From: Streptomyces sp. F001
GTDB lineage: Bacteria; Actinomycetota; Actinomycetes; Streptomycetales; Streptomycetaceae
NCBI RefSeq assembly: GCF_004187715.1
Contig: NZ_QZWF01000005.1
Span: 310,001 to 374,000 of the forward strand
Reading direction: 5' to 3'
DNA length: 64,000 nucleotides
Both the position numbers and the translations under genes were made by a program. Below are positions 53,301 through 60,793 of this stretch, piece by piece. The stretch's first letter is position 1. Each line of letters begins with the position of its first letter. Below the pieces are notes generated by a model. The model did not search any database. It worked only from the letters and a program-made list of their open reading frames with translations, and was not told the DNA's origin.

Positions 53301-53896
53301 TGCTCTTCGGTGGGCGGGAAGACGTCCAGGATGCCGCCTCGCACGGCGAACTCGCCGCGCTTCTCGACCAGCTCCACGCGCGCGTACGCGGCGGCGGCGA
53401 GGGCGTCGACGATCTCGTTCAGGTCGGCGGTCTGCCCGGTCCTCAGCGCCACCGGCTCCAGGTCGCCCAGGCCCTTGACCTGGGGCTGGAGCACGGATCG
53501 CACGGGGGCCACGACGACGGAGACCGGGCCGGTCTCGGGGTCGTCGGGGCTGGGGTGGGCGAGTCGGCGCAGCACGGCGAGGCGCCGGCCCACGGTGTCG
53601 CTGCGCGGGCTCAGCCGTTCGTGCGGCAGCGTCTCCCAGGACGGGTACTCGACGACTCCCTCCGGCGGCAGCAGCGAGCGCAGCGCCGCCGCCAGGTCCT
53701 CCGCCTCGCGCCCGGTGGCCGTCACCGCCAGCACCGGGCGGCCGCTCTCGCGGGCGAGGGCCGCGAGAGCGAAGGGGCGGGCCGCCTGGGGGCCGACCAG
53801 ATCGACGTGCATCTGGTTGCCGTCCGAGGCCGCCTTGATCGCTTCCGCGAGTGCGGCGTCCTTGACGACGGCGTCGAGCAGACCGTGCAGGCTCAT
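50363..53896 (-). CDS. mfd: Transcription-repair coupling factor
   Basis: 1177 aa ATP-dependent DNA translocase that removes stalled RNA polymerase and recruits UvrA. The N-terminal UvrB-like region (1-~400) contains VLAVTATGREAEDLAAALRSLL and LSPRSDTVGRRLAVL. The RNAP-interaction/CarD-like domain is DHIVHEQHGVGRYIEM. Helicase motifs follow: ICGDVGYGKTEIAVRAAF (I), VLVPTTLLVQQH (Ia), IVDEEQRFG (II), TMSATPIPRT (III) and QLRGRVGRG(R)ERGYAYF (VI). C-terminal TRCF domain. ATG 53896 follows GGAAAG. Confidence 0.97.
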   Translation of the reverse strand: MSLHGLLDAVVKDAALAEAIKAASDGNQMHVDLVGPQAARPFALAALARESGRPVLAVTATGREAEDLAAALRSLLPPEGVVEYPSWETLPHERLSPRSDTVGRRLAVLRRLAHPSPDDPETGPVSVVVAPVRSVLQPQVKGLGDLEPVALRTGQTADLNEIVDALAAAAYARVELVEKRGEFAVRGGILDVFPPTEEHPLRIEFWGDDVEEIRYFKVADQRSLEVAEHGLWASPCRELLLTEDVRTRARALAEAHPELGELLGKIAEGIAVEGMESLAPVLVDDMELLLDVLPKGAMAVVCDPERVRTRAADLVATSQEFLQASWAATAGGGEAPIDVGAASLWSIADVRDRARELDMMWWSVSPFAADEELDADTLKLGMHAPETYRGDTAKALADTKGWLADGWRTVFVTEGHGPAARTVEVLGGEGIAARLDTDLGEISPSVVHVACGSIDHGFVDPALRLAVLTETDLSGQKAAGRDGARMPARRRKTIDPLTLEAGDHIVHEQHGVGRYIEMVQRTVQGATREYLVVEYAPAKRGQPGDRLYIPTDQLEQITKYVGGEAPTLHRLGGADWTKTKARAKKAVKEIAADLIKLYSARMAAPGHTFAPDTPWQRELEDAFPYAETPDQLTTIAEVKEDMEKSVPMDRLICGDVGYGKTEIAVRAAFKAVQDGKQAAVLVPTTLLVQQHFGTFSERYAQFPVSVKALSRFQTDTEAKAVLEGLREGSVDVVIGTHRLFSSETKFKDLGLVIVDEEQRFGVEHKEQLKKLRANVDVLTMSATPIPRTLEMAVTGIREMSTITTPPEERHPVLTFVGPYEEKQIGAAIRRELLREGQVFYIHNRVESIDRAAARLREIVPEARIATAHGQMSESALEQVVVDFWEKKFDVLVSTTIVESGIDISNANTLIVERGDTFGLSQLHQLRGRVGRGRERGYAYFLYPPEKPLTETAHERLATIAQHTEMGAGMYVAMKDLEIRGAGNLLGGEQSGHIAGVGFDLYVRMVGEAVADYRRQLETGEIEEEPPLEVKIELPVDAHVPHDYAPGERLRLQAYRSIASANTEEDIKAVREELVDRYGKLPEPVENLLLVAGLRMLARACGVGEIVLQGNNIRFAPVELRESQELRLKRLYPGTVIKPAVHQVLVPRPKTAKVGGKPLVGRELLGWVGEFLASVLGS

Positions 53897-54054
53897 GGAG
53901 AGGCTTTCCGTCCTGGATGACAGGGGTGACTGGGGTGGGCAACGCGAACCGCCCGACACGCGTGGCGGGCCGGGGGTCTCCAGAGTACGTCGCCGCCGGG
54001 GCTGTCACCCGGGGGAGTGAACACGCTGGGCCGGGAGGAGAGGGGTGGGCTAAC

Positions 54055-54086
54055 ATGGACCCATATCTAGTCCCACATTAGTCCAT
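54055..54086. promoter_or_regulatory. Operator candidate of the toxin-antitoxin operon
   Basis: ATGGAC (54055-54060) faces GTCCAT (54081-54086), and AGTCC is repeated at 54069 and 54080, all within 56 bases of the antitoxin start. A TAACAT hexamer at 54051 could be the -10. The arrangement suits autorepression by a Phd-type antitoxin. Confidence 0.5.
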
Positions 54087-54110
54087 CTCTTGATCGAGAG
54101 GCCGGCAGCC

Positions 54111-54383
54111 ATGAACGCAGTCGAAGCCCAGCGGCAGTACAACGTCCACGAGGCCAAGACCAACTTCTCCCGGATACTGCAACTGGTCGAGACCGGGGAA
54201 GAGGTCGTCATCAGCAGGGCAGGGCAGCCGGTAGCCAAGGTCGTGCCACTGCGAGCCGCACTCCGGCGCACAGCGCGAGGCTCCCTTCGGGAGCCCGTGG
54301 TCTTCCACGACGACTTCGACGACATGTCGACCGACGAAGGGTTCGCCGAGGCGTTCGGGCTGCGGCAGGGGGAGCACGCGTGA
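54111..54383 (+). CDS. Phd/YefM-family antitoxin
   Basis: 90 aa. The N-terminal DNA-binding/dimer fold is YNVHEAKTNFSRILQLVETGEEVVISRAGQPVAKVVPL, the classic Phd/YefM pattern. The C-terminal acidic half FHDDFDDMSTDEGFAEAFGL is the toxin-neutralising tail. ATG 54111 follows GAGAGG; a TTG at 54090 is in frame but less likely. It overlaps the toxin by four bases. Confidence 0.93.
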   Translation: MNAVEAQRQYNVHEAKTNFSRILQLVETGEEVVISRAGQPVAKVVPLRAALRRTARGSLREPVVFHDDFDDMSTDEGFAEAFGLRQGEHA

Positions 54384-54754
54384 AAGTACTGGCCGACACT
54401 CACGTCGTGATCTGGTGGCTGCTCGATTCCTCGGAGCTGCCCGACGACATCAAGGATCTGCTCGACACGGAAGTGGAGGCTTACGTCAGCGCGGTGACCC
54501 CGTGGGAGGTTGCCGTAAAGCAAACGCTCGGGAAGCTGGACGCCCCCGCCGACCTGCCGGAGCGTGTCCGGGACTGTCAGCTGAAGCAACTCCCGATCAC
54601 GGCGCAACACGGCATCCACGCGGCACGGCTGCCGCTCCACCACCGCGACCCCTTCGACCGCATACTCGTCGCCCAGGCCCAGCTGGAAGGCCTGACCCTC
54701 ATCACCCGCGACACCTGGATCCAGAAGTACGACGTCCCACTCCTGCGGGCATGA
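54380..54754 (+). CDS. PIN-domain toxin (VapC-like ribonuclease)
   Basis: 124 aa. The PIN fold has acidic residues in VLADTHVVIWWLL (Asp6), PWEVAVKQTLGKL (Glu43 region), HHRDPFDRILVAQAQLEGLTLITRD (two Asp). The HRDPFDR motif is typical of the Phd-paired VapC subgroup. GTG 54380 overlaps the antitoxin stop as GTGA. It probably cleaves tRNA or rRNA when free of antitoxin. Confidence 0.93.
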   Translation: MKVLADTHVVIWWLLDSSELPDDIKDLLDTEVEAYVSAVTPWEVAVKQTLGKLDAPADLPERVRDCQLKQLPITAQHGIHAARLPLHHRDPFDRILVAQAQLEGLTLITRDTWIQKYDVPLLRA

Positions 54755-54758
54755 AGCG

Positions 54759-54801
54759 GGCCCGGCGCCGGCGAGTCCCCAAGACTCCCCGGCGCCGGGC
54801 C
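54759..54801. terminator. Bidirectional terminator between toxin and FtsX permease genes
   Basis: GGCCCGGCGCCGG (54759-54771) and CCGGCGCCGGGCC (54789-54801) form a 13-bp perfect stem. Inside the loop GAGTC and GACTC add a further short stem. Confidence 0.88.
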
Positions 54802-54828
54802 TTCCCCCGCAACCCCCGTATGCGGTGG

Positions 54829-57408
54829 CTACTCGGTCGCGATCGCGTTCAGGACGTTCATCCGCCCCGCCCGGAAGGCGGGAACCAGCGCGGCGAACAG
54901 GCCGACGAAGGCCGAGCCGATGAACACCCCGCCGATGGTCGGCCACGGGATCTCCAGGACGTTCAGCCCCTCCAGGGCGAGCAGCTGCTGCGCCGTGGCG
55001 CCCCAGCCCATGCCCAGCCCCAGGCCCAGCAGGGCACCGAAGAGGGCGATCACGACCGACTCCAGACGGATCATGCGGCGCAGCTGCCGGCGCGACAGGC
55101 CGATCGCCCGCATCAGGCCGATCTCCCGGGTCCGCTCCACCACCGACAGGGCCAGGGTGTTCACGACGCCCAGGACGGCCACGATGATCGCGAGGGCCAG
55201 CAGGCCGTAGATCATGTTCAGGAGCTGGCCGATCTGGTCCTTCAGGGCCTCCTTGTAGTCGGTCTGGTCGCGCACGGTGTACTGCGGATAGTCGTCCAGA
55301 GCCGCCTTCAGTGCCGTGTACGCCGCCGCCTCCTGGCCGTCCTTCGCCGAGGCGAACAGCACCGTGTCGAGCGGGATCCTGTCGGCGGGGACGTACATGG
55401 CCAGCGTGTCGATCGACGTGTACATCGCGCCCTGGTCGATGACCGCGTCGCTGCTGGTGATCGCGCGGACGGTCAGCCGGCCGGTGGAGCCGTCCTTGAA
55501 GTCGACGGCGATCTCGGAGCCGAGGCGGATGCCGTGGTCCTTGGCGTACTCCTCGTGGACGGACATGGAGTCGGGCCGGTAGGCGTCGTCGAGGTTGCCG
55601 GCGACGGTCTCGACCCGCAGGTCCTGCGCGTACGTCGGGTCGGCGGCCGTGATGGCGGTGTCCTTGGACGTCTTGCCATCGGGGGTCTTGAAGTCGGCCT
55701 TGGTCCACTTGTACTCGGTGACGCGGTCCACGCCGTCGGCGTCCTTCACGGCCGTGACCGCCTGCGGCGTGATCAGCTGCCCGCTGTCGGACTGGATGAT
55801 GAAGTCCGTCCCCACGCTCTTGTCGAGTTCCTCCGTCGCCGAGGCGACCATCGACGAGCCGACCACCGACAGACAGGCCACCAGGGCCAGCCCGATCATC
55901 AGCGCCGCGCCCGTGGCACCGGTACGGCGCGGATTGCGCAGCGCGTTGCGCTCGGCCATCCGGCCGACGGGCCCGAACATCCGCAGCACGATCGCGCCGA
56001 GCACCCGGACGACTCCGCCCGCGAGCAGCGGACCGATGACGACGAAGCCGATCAGCGACAGCACCACGCCCGCGCCCAGCCACAGCGCGCCCTCGCTCGC
56101 CTTGTCGGCGGCGGCCGCCAGATACAGCCCGAACCCACCGGCACCGGTCAGCAGCAGGCCCAGCACGGCCCGTACGACACCCGCCTTCGCGTCGGCCGGG
56201 GCGCCCGCGTCGCGCAGGGCGGCCATGGGCGAGACCTTGCCGGCGCGGCGGGCCGGGAGGTAGGCGGCGAGGACGGTGACGACGACGCCGAGCACCAGTC
56301 CGACCACCGGGGTCGTCCAGGCGACCGTCAGGTCGTCCGTGGAGAGGTTCATGCCCATGGCACCCATGAGCTTCATCAGCCCGATGGCGAGCCCGACGCC
56401 CGCGCCCACACCGAGCACGGAGCCGACGAAACCGAGCATCAGTGCCTCGACCAGCACGGACCGGTTGACCTGCTTGCGGCTGGATCCGATGGCCCGCATC
56501 AGGCCGATCTCGCGGGTCCGCTGGGCGACCAGCATCGAGAACGTGTTGATGATCAGGAAGACGCCGACGAGGAAGGCGATCCCGGCGAAGCCGAGCATCG
56601 CGTACTTGATGACGCCCATGAACTCCTGGACGTCCTCGGCGTTCGCGTCGGCGACCTCCTTGGCCGTCTGCACCTTGAAGCCGCCGTCGAGCGCGGTGGC
56701 GACGTTCTTCTTCACCTGGGCGTCGGTGAAGCCGGACGCGGCGGTGACGTTGACGTTCGTGTAGACGCCGGTCTCACCGACGAGGGTCTGCTGGGCGGTC
56801 TTCGTGTCCAGGTAGAAGATCGCGGCACCGGGGTTGGTGACGGTGAAGTCGGCGATGCCGGAGATCTTCGCCCGGTGCGTGCCGACGGCGGTGATGACGC
56901 CGATCCCGTCGCCGAGCTCCAGGCCGTGCTTGTCCGCGGTGTCCGCGTCGATCATCACCTGGTCGGAACCCTCGGGCGCGGACCCCGAGGTGATCTTCAT
57001 CGTGCGGGCCTCGTTGGAGTTCCAGCTGCCGACGATGGTCGGCCCGCCGCCGGACGGCGAGAGGCTGTCCTTGTCGGCGTCGACGACCGTCACCGACGTC
57101 GAGAAGACGGTGCCCTGAGCCGACTTCACGCCCTCCGTCCTGCGGACCTCGTCGACGACGGAGGCCGGCATGACCGGCGGCTTGCCGTTGTCGGCGGTGG
57201 TCTCACCGGTGTCCGAGGCGCCCTTCGGGCTCACCGTGACATCCGACGCGGTGGCCGCGAACAGCTTGTCGAACGTCGTGTTCATCGTGTCGGTGAACAC
57301 GAGCGTGCCGCACACGAACGCCACCGACAACAGCACGGCGACGGCCGACAGGGCCATGCGCCCCTTGTGCGCGAAGAAGTTGCGCATCGACGTCTTCAGC
57401 ACGGTCAT
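54829..57408 (-). CDS. FtsX-like ABC transporter permease with two FtsX domains (pair 2)
   Basis: 859 aa. Starts LKTSMRNFFAHKGRMALSAVAVLLSVAFVCGTLVFTDTM, with the same architecture as the 26449-28980 permease: helix, large extracytoplasmic domain, three helices with QRTREIGLMRAIGSSRKQVNRSVLVE, a middle helix block, second extracytoplasmic domain and a final RTREIGLMRAIGLSRRQLRRMIRLE coupling element. The paralogy is clear over the whole length. It is translated with its ATPase through a 4-base overlap. Substrate unknown. Confidence 0.92.
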   Translation of the reverse strand: MTVLKTSMRNFFAHKGRMALSAVAVLLSVAFVCGTLVFTDTMNTTFDKLFAATASDVTVSPKGASDTGETTADNGKPPVMPASVVDEVRRTEGVKSAQGTVFSTSVTVVDADKDSLSPSGGGPTIVGSWNSNEARTMKITSGSAPEGSDQVMIDADTADKHGLELGDGIGVITAVGTHRAKISGIADFTVTNPGAAIFYLDTKTAQQTLVGETGVYTNVNVTAASGFTDAQVKKNVATALDGGFKVQTAKEVADANAEDVQEFMGVIKYAMLGFAGIAFLVGVFLIINTFSMLVAQRTREIGLMRAIGSSRKQVNRSVLVEALMLGFVGSVLGVGAGVGLAIGLMKLMGAMGMNLSTDDLTVAWTTPVVGLVLGVVVTVLAAYLPARRAGKVSPMAALRDAGAPADAKAGVVRAVLGLLLTGAGGFGLYLAAAADKASEGALWLGAGVVLSLIGFVVIGPLLAGGVVRVLGAIVLRMFGPVGRMAERNALRNPRRTGATGAALMIGLALVACLSVVGSSMVASATEELDKSVGTDFIIQSDSGQLITPQAVTAVKDADGVDRVTEYKWTKADFKTPDGKTSKDTAITAADPTYAQDLRVETVAGNLDDAYRPDSMSVHEEYAKDHGIRLGSEIAVDFKDGSTGRLTVRAITSSDAVIDQGAMYTSIDTLAMYVPADRIPLDTVLFASAKDGQEAAAYTALKAALDDYPQYTVRDQTDYKEALKDQIGQLLNMIYGLLALAIIVAVLGVVNTLALSVVERTREIGLMRAIGLSRRQLRRMIRLESVVIALFGALLGLGLGMGWGATAQQLLALEGLNVLEIPWPTIGGVFIGSAFVGLFAALVPAFRAGRMNVLNAIATE

Positions 57409-58193
57409 GACGTGCGCCCCCGGGCGTCGAAGTCCTTCATGCGGTCCAGGACCTGATCGGCCGTCGGGTTGTACATCTCGTCGACGATCCGGCCGTCGGC
57501 GAGATACAGCACACGGTCGGCGTACGAGGCGGCCACCGGGTCGTGCGTGACCATCACGATGGTCTGCCCCAACTCGTCCACGGACCGGCGCAGGAAGCCC
57601 AGCACCTCGGCGCCCGCGCGCGAGTCGAGGTTTCCGGTCGGCTCGTCACCGAAGATGATCTCGGGCCGCGCGGCCAGTGCCCGGGCCACGGCGACGCGCT
57701 GCTGCTGTCCGCCGGAGAGCTGCGTCGGCCGGTGCTTGAGCCGGTCGGCGAGCCCCACGGTCTCCACCACCCGCTGCAGCCACTCCTTGTCGGGCTTACG
57801 GCCGGCGATGTCCATGGGCAGGGTGATGTTCTCGATCGCGTTCAGCGTCGGCAGCAGGTTGAACGCCTGGAAGATGAACCCGATCCGGTCCCGGCGCAGT
57901 TGCGTGAGCCTCTTGTCCTTCAGACCGGTGATCTCGGTCTCGTCGAGGTAGATCTGCCCGCTGGTGACGGTGTCGAGCCCGGCCAGGCAGTGCATCAGCG
58001 TGGACTTGCCGGACCCCGAGGGGCCCATGATGGCGGTGAACTGGCCGCGGGCGATGTCCACGTCGACATGGTCGAGGGCAACGACGCGGGTCTCCCCGGC
58101 CCCGTAGGCCTTGACGACCTGCCGCGCCCGCGCGGCAACGGCCGTACGCCCTCCAGTGCCCCCGTGCCTGGGAATGGTTACAGCCGATGTCAC
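57405..58193 (-). CDS. ABC transporter ATP-binding protein, LolD/MacB-type (pair 2)
   Basis: 262 aa. Walker A is GPSGSGKST, then FIFQAFNLLP, LSGGQQQRVAVARALAARP, EIIFGDEPTGNLDS and VTHDPVAASYADR. It differs from the pair-1 ATPase at scattered positions. GTG 58193 follows TAGGAGAC. It is the first gene of the leftward two-gene operon and divergent from the MFS exporter. Confidence 0.93.
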   Translation of the reverse strand: MTSAVTIPRHGGTGGRTAVAARARQVVKAYGAGETRVVALDHVDVDIARGQFTAIMGPSGSGKSTLMHCLAGLDTVTSGQIYLDETEITGLKDKRLTQLRRDRIGFIFQAFNLLPTLNAIENITLPMDIAGRKPDKEWLQRVVETVGLADRLKHRPTQLSGGQQQRVAVARALAARPEIIFGDEPTGNLDSRAGAEVLGFLRRSVDELGQTIVMVTHDPVAASYADRVLYLADGRIVDEMYNPTADQVLDRMKDFDARGRTS

Positions 58194-58592
58194 GGTATGT
58201 CTCCTATGCCGGTCAGCAGTTGACTCGTGCCGAGTCGCGTGAAGTCGAGCGAAGTGCTACGCCGATGAGTCTCGCGGCAAGCAGGGGTGACGTTCGATGG
58301 TGTTCAACCCCGTCTTGCACTGAGGAAAACCCCACCCCCGAAGGTGCGGCGCACCGCCCCCCGCGACGTAAAGCCAGGTTAAGGACGCCCCCCGTACCGC
58401 CTCGTCCTCCGCCGGGACGAACCCTCCCCAAGCCCTGGTACGGAGGTACCCCTAGGGGCAGTCCGCCCTCAGGCGGAGTTCTTCTCAGGGTCGACTCCAC
58501 CCATCGGCCCACTCAGCCTCCACCCTCCCGCTGCGTGAAGGTCAAGTGGGAAGCTGTCCGACGGCAGATAGCTGCAAGGGGAAGGAATCTGC
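58194..58592. promoter_or_regulatory. Divergent control region between ABC pair 2 and the MFS exporter
   Basis: A 399-base spacer without a credible gene. It contains CCCCTAGGGG (58449-58458, perfect palindrome) and the hairpin TCCGCC-CTCA-GGCGGA (58462-58477), clustered ~115-145 bases before the MFS start. The left part (58200-58300) is less GC-rich and probably carries the ABC operon promoter. No regulator gene is adjacent. Confidence 0.45.
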
Positions 58593-60089
58593 GTGGGCAG
58601 CACCAGACCCGCGATACGCGGCACGGCACAGCGCACCGGGACCGACAAGCGCGGAGCCGTCGTCGCCGCGCTGATGCTGTCGATGGCACTGGCGGCACTC
58701 GACTCCACCGTCGTCTCCACGGCCGTACCGCAGATCGTCGGCGACCTGGGCGGCTTCTCCGTCTTCTCCTGGCTCTTCTCCGGCTATCTGCTGGCCGTCA
58801 CCGTCACCCTGCCCGTCTACGGCAAGCTCTCCGACACCTTCGGCCGCAAACCGGTCCTCGTGGTGGGCGCGAGCGTCTTCCTGCTCGGCTCGCTCCTGTG
58901 CGCCCTCGCCTGGAACATGTGGGCACTCATCGCCTTCCGTATCGTCCAGGGCCTCGGCGGCGGCGCCCTCCAGGGCACGGTCCAGACGCTCGCCGCCGAC
59001 CTGTACCCCCTGAAGGAACGTCCGAAGATCCAGGCCAAGCTCTCCACGGTGTGGGCGGTGTCCGCGGTCGCCGGCCCCGCCGTGGGCGGTGTTCTCGCCG
59101 CGTACGCCGACTGGCGCTGGATCTTCCTCGTCAACCTGCCGATCGGCGGACTCGCCCTCTGGCTGATCGTCCGCCACCTCCACGAGCCCCAGCGGAAAAC
59201 GGACGCACGCGCGCGTGTCGACTGGGCGGGCGCCCTTGTGGTGTTCGCGTGCGGCGGAGTCCTGCTCACGGCGCTGGTGCAGGGCGGAGTCGCCTGGGCA
59301 TGGCTGTCGCCGCCGTCGATCGCCCTGCTCGGTACGGGACTTGCCCTCGTCGTCCTCGTCTTCTTCGTCGAACGCCGGGCTGCCGAACCGGTCATCCCGG
59401 GCTGGGTCTGGCGCCGCCGTACGATCGCCGCGGTCAATCTCGCCCTCGGGGCGCTGGGCCTGCTCATGGTGGCGCCCGCCGTGTTCCTGCCGACGTACGC
59501 GCAGTCCGTCCTCGGCCTCGGCCCCGTGGCCGCCGGATTCGTCCTGTCCGTCTGGACGTTGAGCTGGCCCGTCTCCGCCGCGCTCAGCCAGCACGTGTAC
59601 CGCAGGATCGGCTTCCGCAACACGGCGATGCTCGGCATCGGCACGGCGACCCTGATCCTGCTGGCCTTCCCCCTGCTGCCGTACCCCGGCGAGGCCTGGC
59701 AGCCGGCCCTCCTGATGCTCCTTCTCGGGGCCGCACTCGGCCTCTTCCAGCTCCCCCTCATCGTCGGCGTCCAGTCGACCGTCGGCTGGGACGAACGCGG
59801 CACGGCCACCGCGTCCGTCCTCTTCTGTCGCCAGACCGGCCAGACCCTCGGCGCATCCGTCTTCGGCGCCGTCGCCAACGGCGTCCTCGCCGGCCGCCTC
59901 GGCGACGCCGGCGACCTCGACGCCGTCGCCCACGGCCTCGGCACGGGCGCCGCGTCCGAAACGACCCGACGGGCCGTCGCGGACGCGGTCCACGCGGTCT
60001 ACCTGGGTGCGGCGTGCGCGGCGGCACTCGCCTTCCTGGTCCTGCTGGTGCTGGCGCCGCGCCGCTTCCCGGTCCTCAAGGACCACTGA
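58593..60089 (+). CDS. MFS multidrug exporter, DHA2 (EmrB/QacA, 14-TMS) family
   Basis: 498 aa with about 14 transmembrane helices. Motif A in GYLLAVTVTLPVYGKLSDTFGRKPVLVVG, motif D1-like LALDSTVVSTAVPQI near the first helix and motif C-like WAVSAVAGPAVGGVLA mark a proton-driven drug:H+ antiporter. GTG 58593 follows GGGAAGGAA. It is divergent from the ABC pair. The substrate is unknown; small-molecule or antibiotic efflux is typical of the family. Confidence 0.92.
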   Translation: MGSTRPAIRGTAQRTGTDKRGAVVAALMLSMALAALDSTVVSTAVPQIVGDLGGFSVFSWLFSGYLLAVTVTLPVYGKLSDTFGRKPVLVVGASVFLLGSLLCALAWNMWALIAFRIVQGLGGGALQGTVQTLAADLYPLKERPKIQAKLSTVWAVSAVAGPAVGGVLAAYADWRWIFLVNLPIGGLALWLIVRHLHEPQRKTDARARVDWAGALVVFACGGVLLTALVQGGVAWAWLSPPSIALLGTGLALVVLVFFVERRAAEPVIPGWVWRRRTIAAVNLALGALGLLMVAPAVFLPTYAQSVLGLGPVAAGFVLSVWTLSWPVSAALSQHVYRRIGFRNTAMLGIGTATLILLAFPLLPYPGEAWQPALLMLLLGAALGLFQLPLIVGVQSTVGWDERGTATASVLFCRQTGQTLGASVFGAVANGVLAGRLGDAGDLDAVAHGLGTGAASETTRRAVADAVHAVYLGAACAAALAFLVLLVLAPRRFPVLKDH

Positions 60090-60318
60090 AGACACCGGGC
60101 TCGCTCGTTCAGGACCTCGCCCCGGCCGGCAAACGTCGGAGTTAACGCGGGTAACAGCGTGGGGAACCGTGCAGTTCATCGAAGTAAGCGCATACCGACC
60201 ACTCAGTTTGGCCAAAGCGTCGCGCGTCCCCGCCCCTCCGAGTAGCGTGCGTGGCCCGCTCACCCCCCACTCCCTGCGGTCCGCCGCCACGGGCCCGAGC
60301 CACGCAAGGAGCAACGGG

Positions 60319-60793
60319 ATGTCGTCCGACCCGTACTCGTCGTACCCGCCGCACCTCGCACCTGCCCCAGTCCCCGTACCCGACGAACCCCCCGCACCCG
60401 CCGGTACTCGTCCCGAGTACCCGGTGGCAACCCGCCGCCCCGCCCGAACCCGAACCCGAGCCCCGGCGAAGGCCGGTCCACGCCCCGCTGGGGCACCACA
60501 GCGACCTGCGCATTCTGCGCAGCGCCTACCGCTGGCAGCGGCGCGTGGCGACGCTCACCGCGCTCGGCTACTTCGTGCTGTTCCTGGTCCTTTCGGCGTA
60601 CGCGCCGGGGTTCATGACGGGCGAGGGGATCGGCGGTCTGCCGGTCGGGCTGCTGCTCGGGCTGGCCCAACTGCCGGTCACCTGCCTGGCGATATGGCTG
60701 TACGAGCACACCGCGCGGCGCCGCGTCGACCCGCTCGCGGAGCGCATCCGCCACCAGGCCCGGCTGGACGCGAAGCGAGGGACGGCACGATGA
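60319..60793 (+). pseudogene. DUF485 membrane protein, frameshift in the N-terminal linker
   Basis: AAGGAG supports the ATG at 60319, which opens MSSDPYSSYPPHLAPAPVPV. The DUF485 body (GHHSDLRILRSAYRWQRRVATLTALGYFVLFLVLSAYAPGFM and two helices to HTARRRVDPLAERIRHQARLDA) is in another frame. Deleting one C from the CCC at 60420-60422 joins them. DUF485 proteins are the small partner of ActP-type acetate symporters, and the stop overlaps the symporter start by four bases. Likely a sequence error; otherwise only an alternative start at 60251 could express the body. Confidence 0.8.

Noticed and set aside
50474-53920. A 1148-codon open frame antisense to mfd
   Set aside because: Composition is the mirror of mfd codon bias (G/C third positions force open antisense frames); no ribosome site or recognisable domain.
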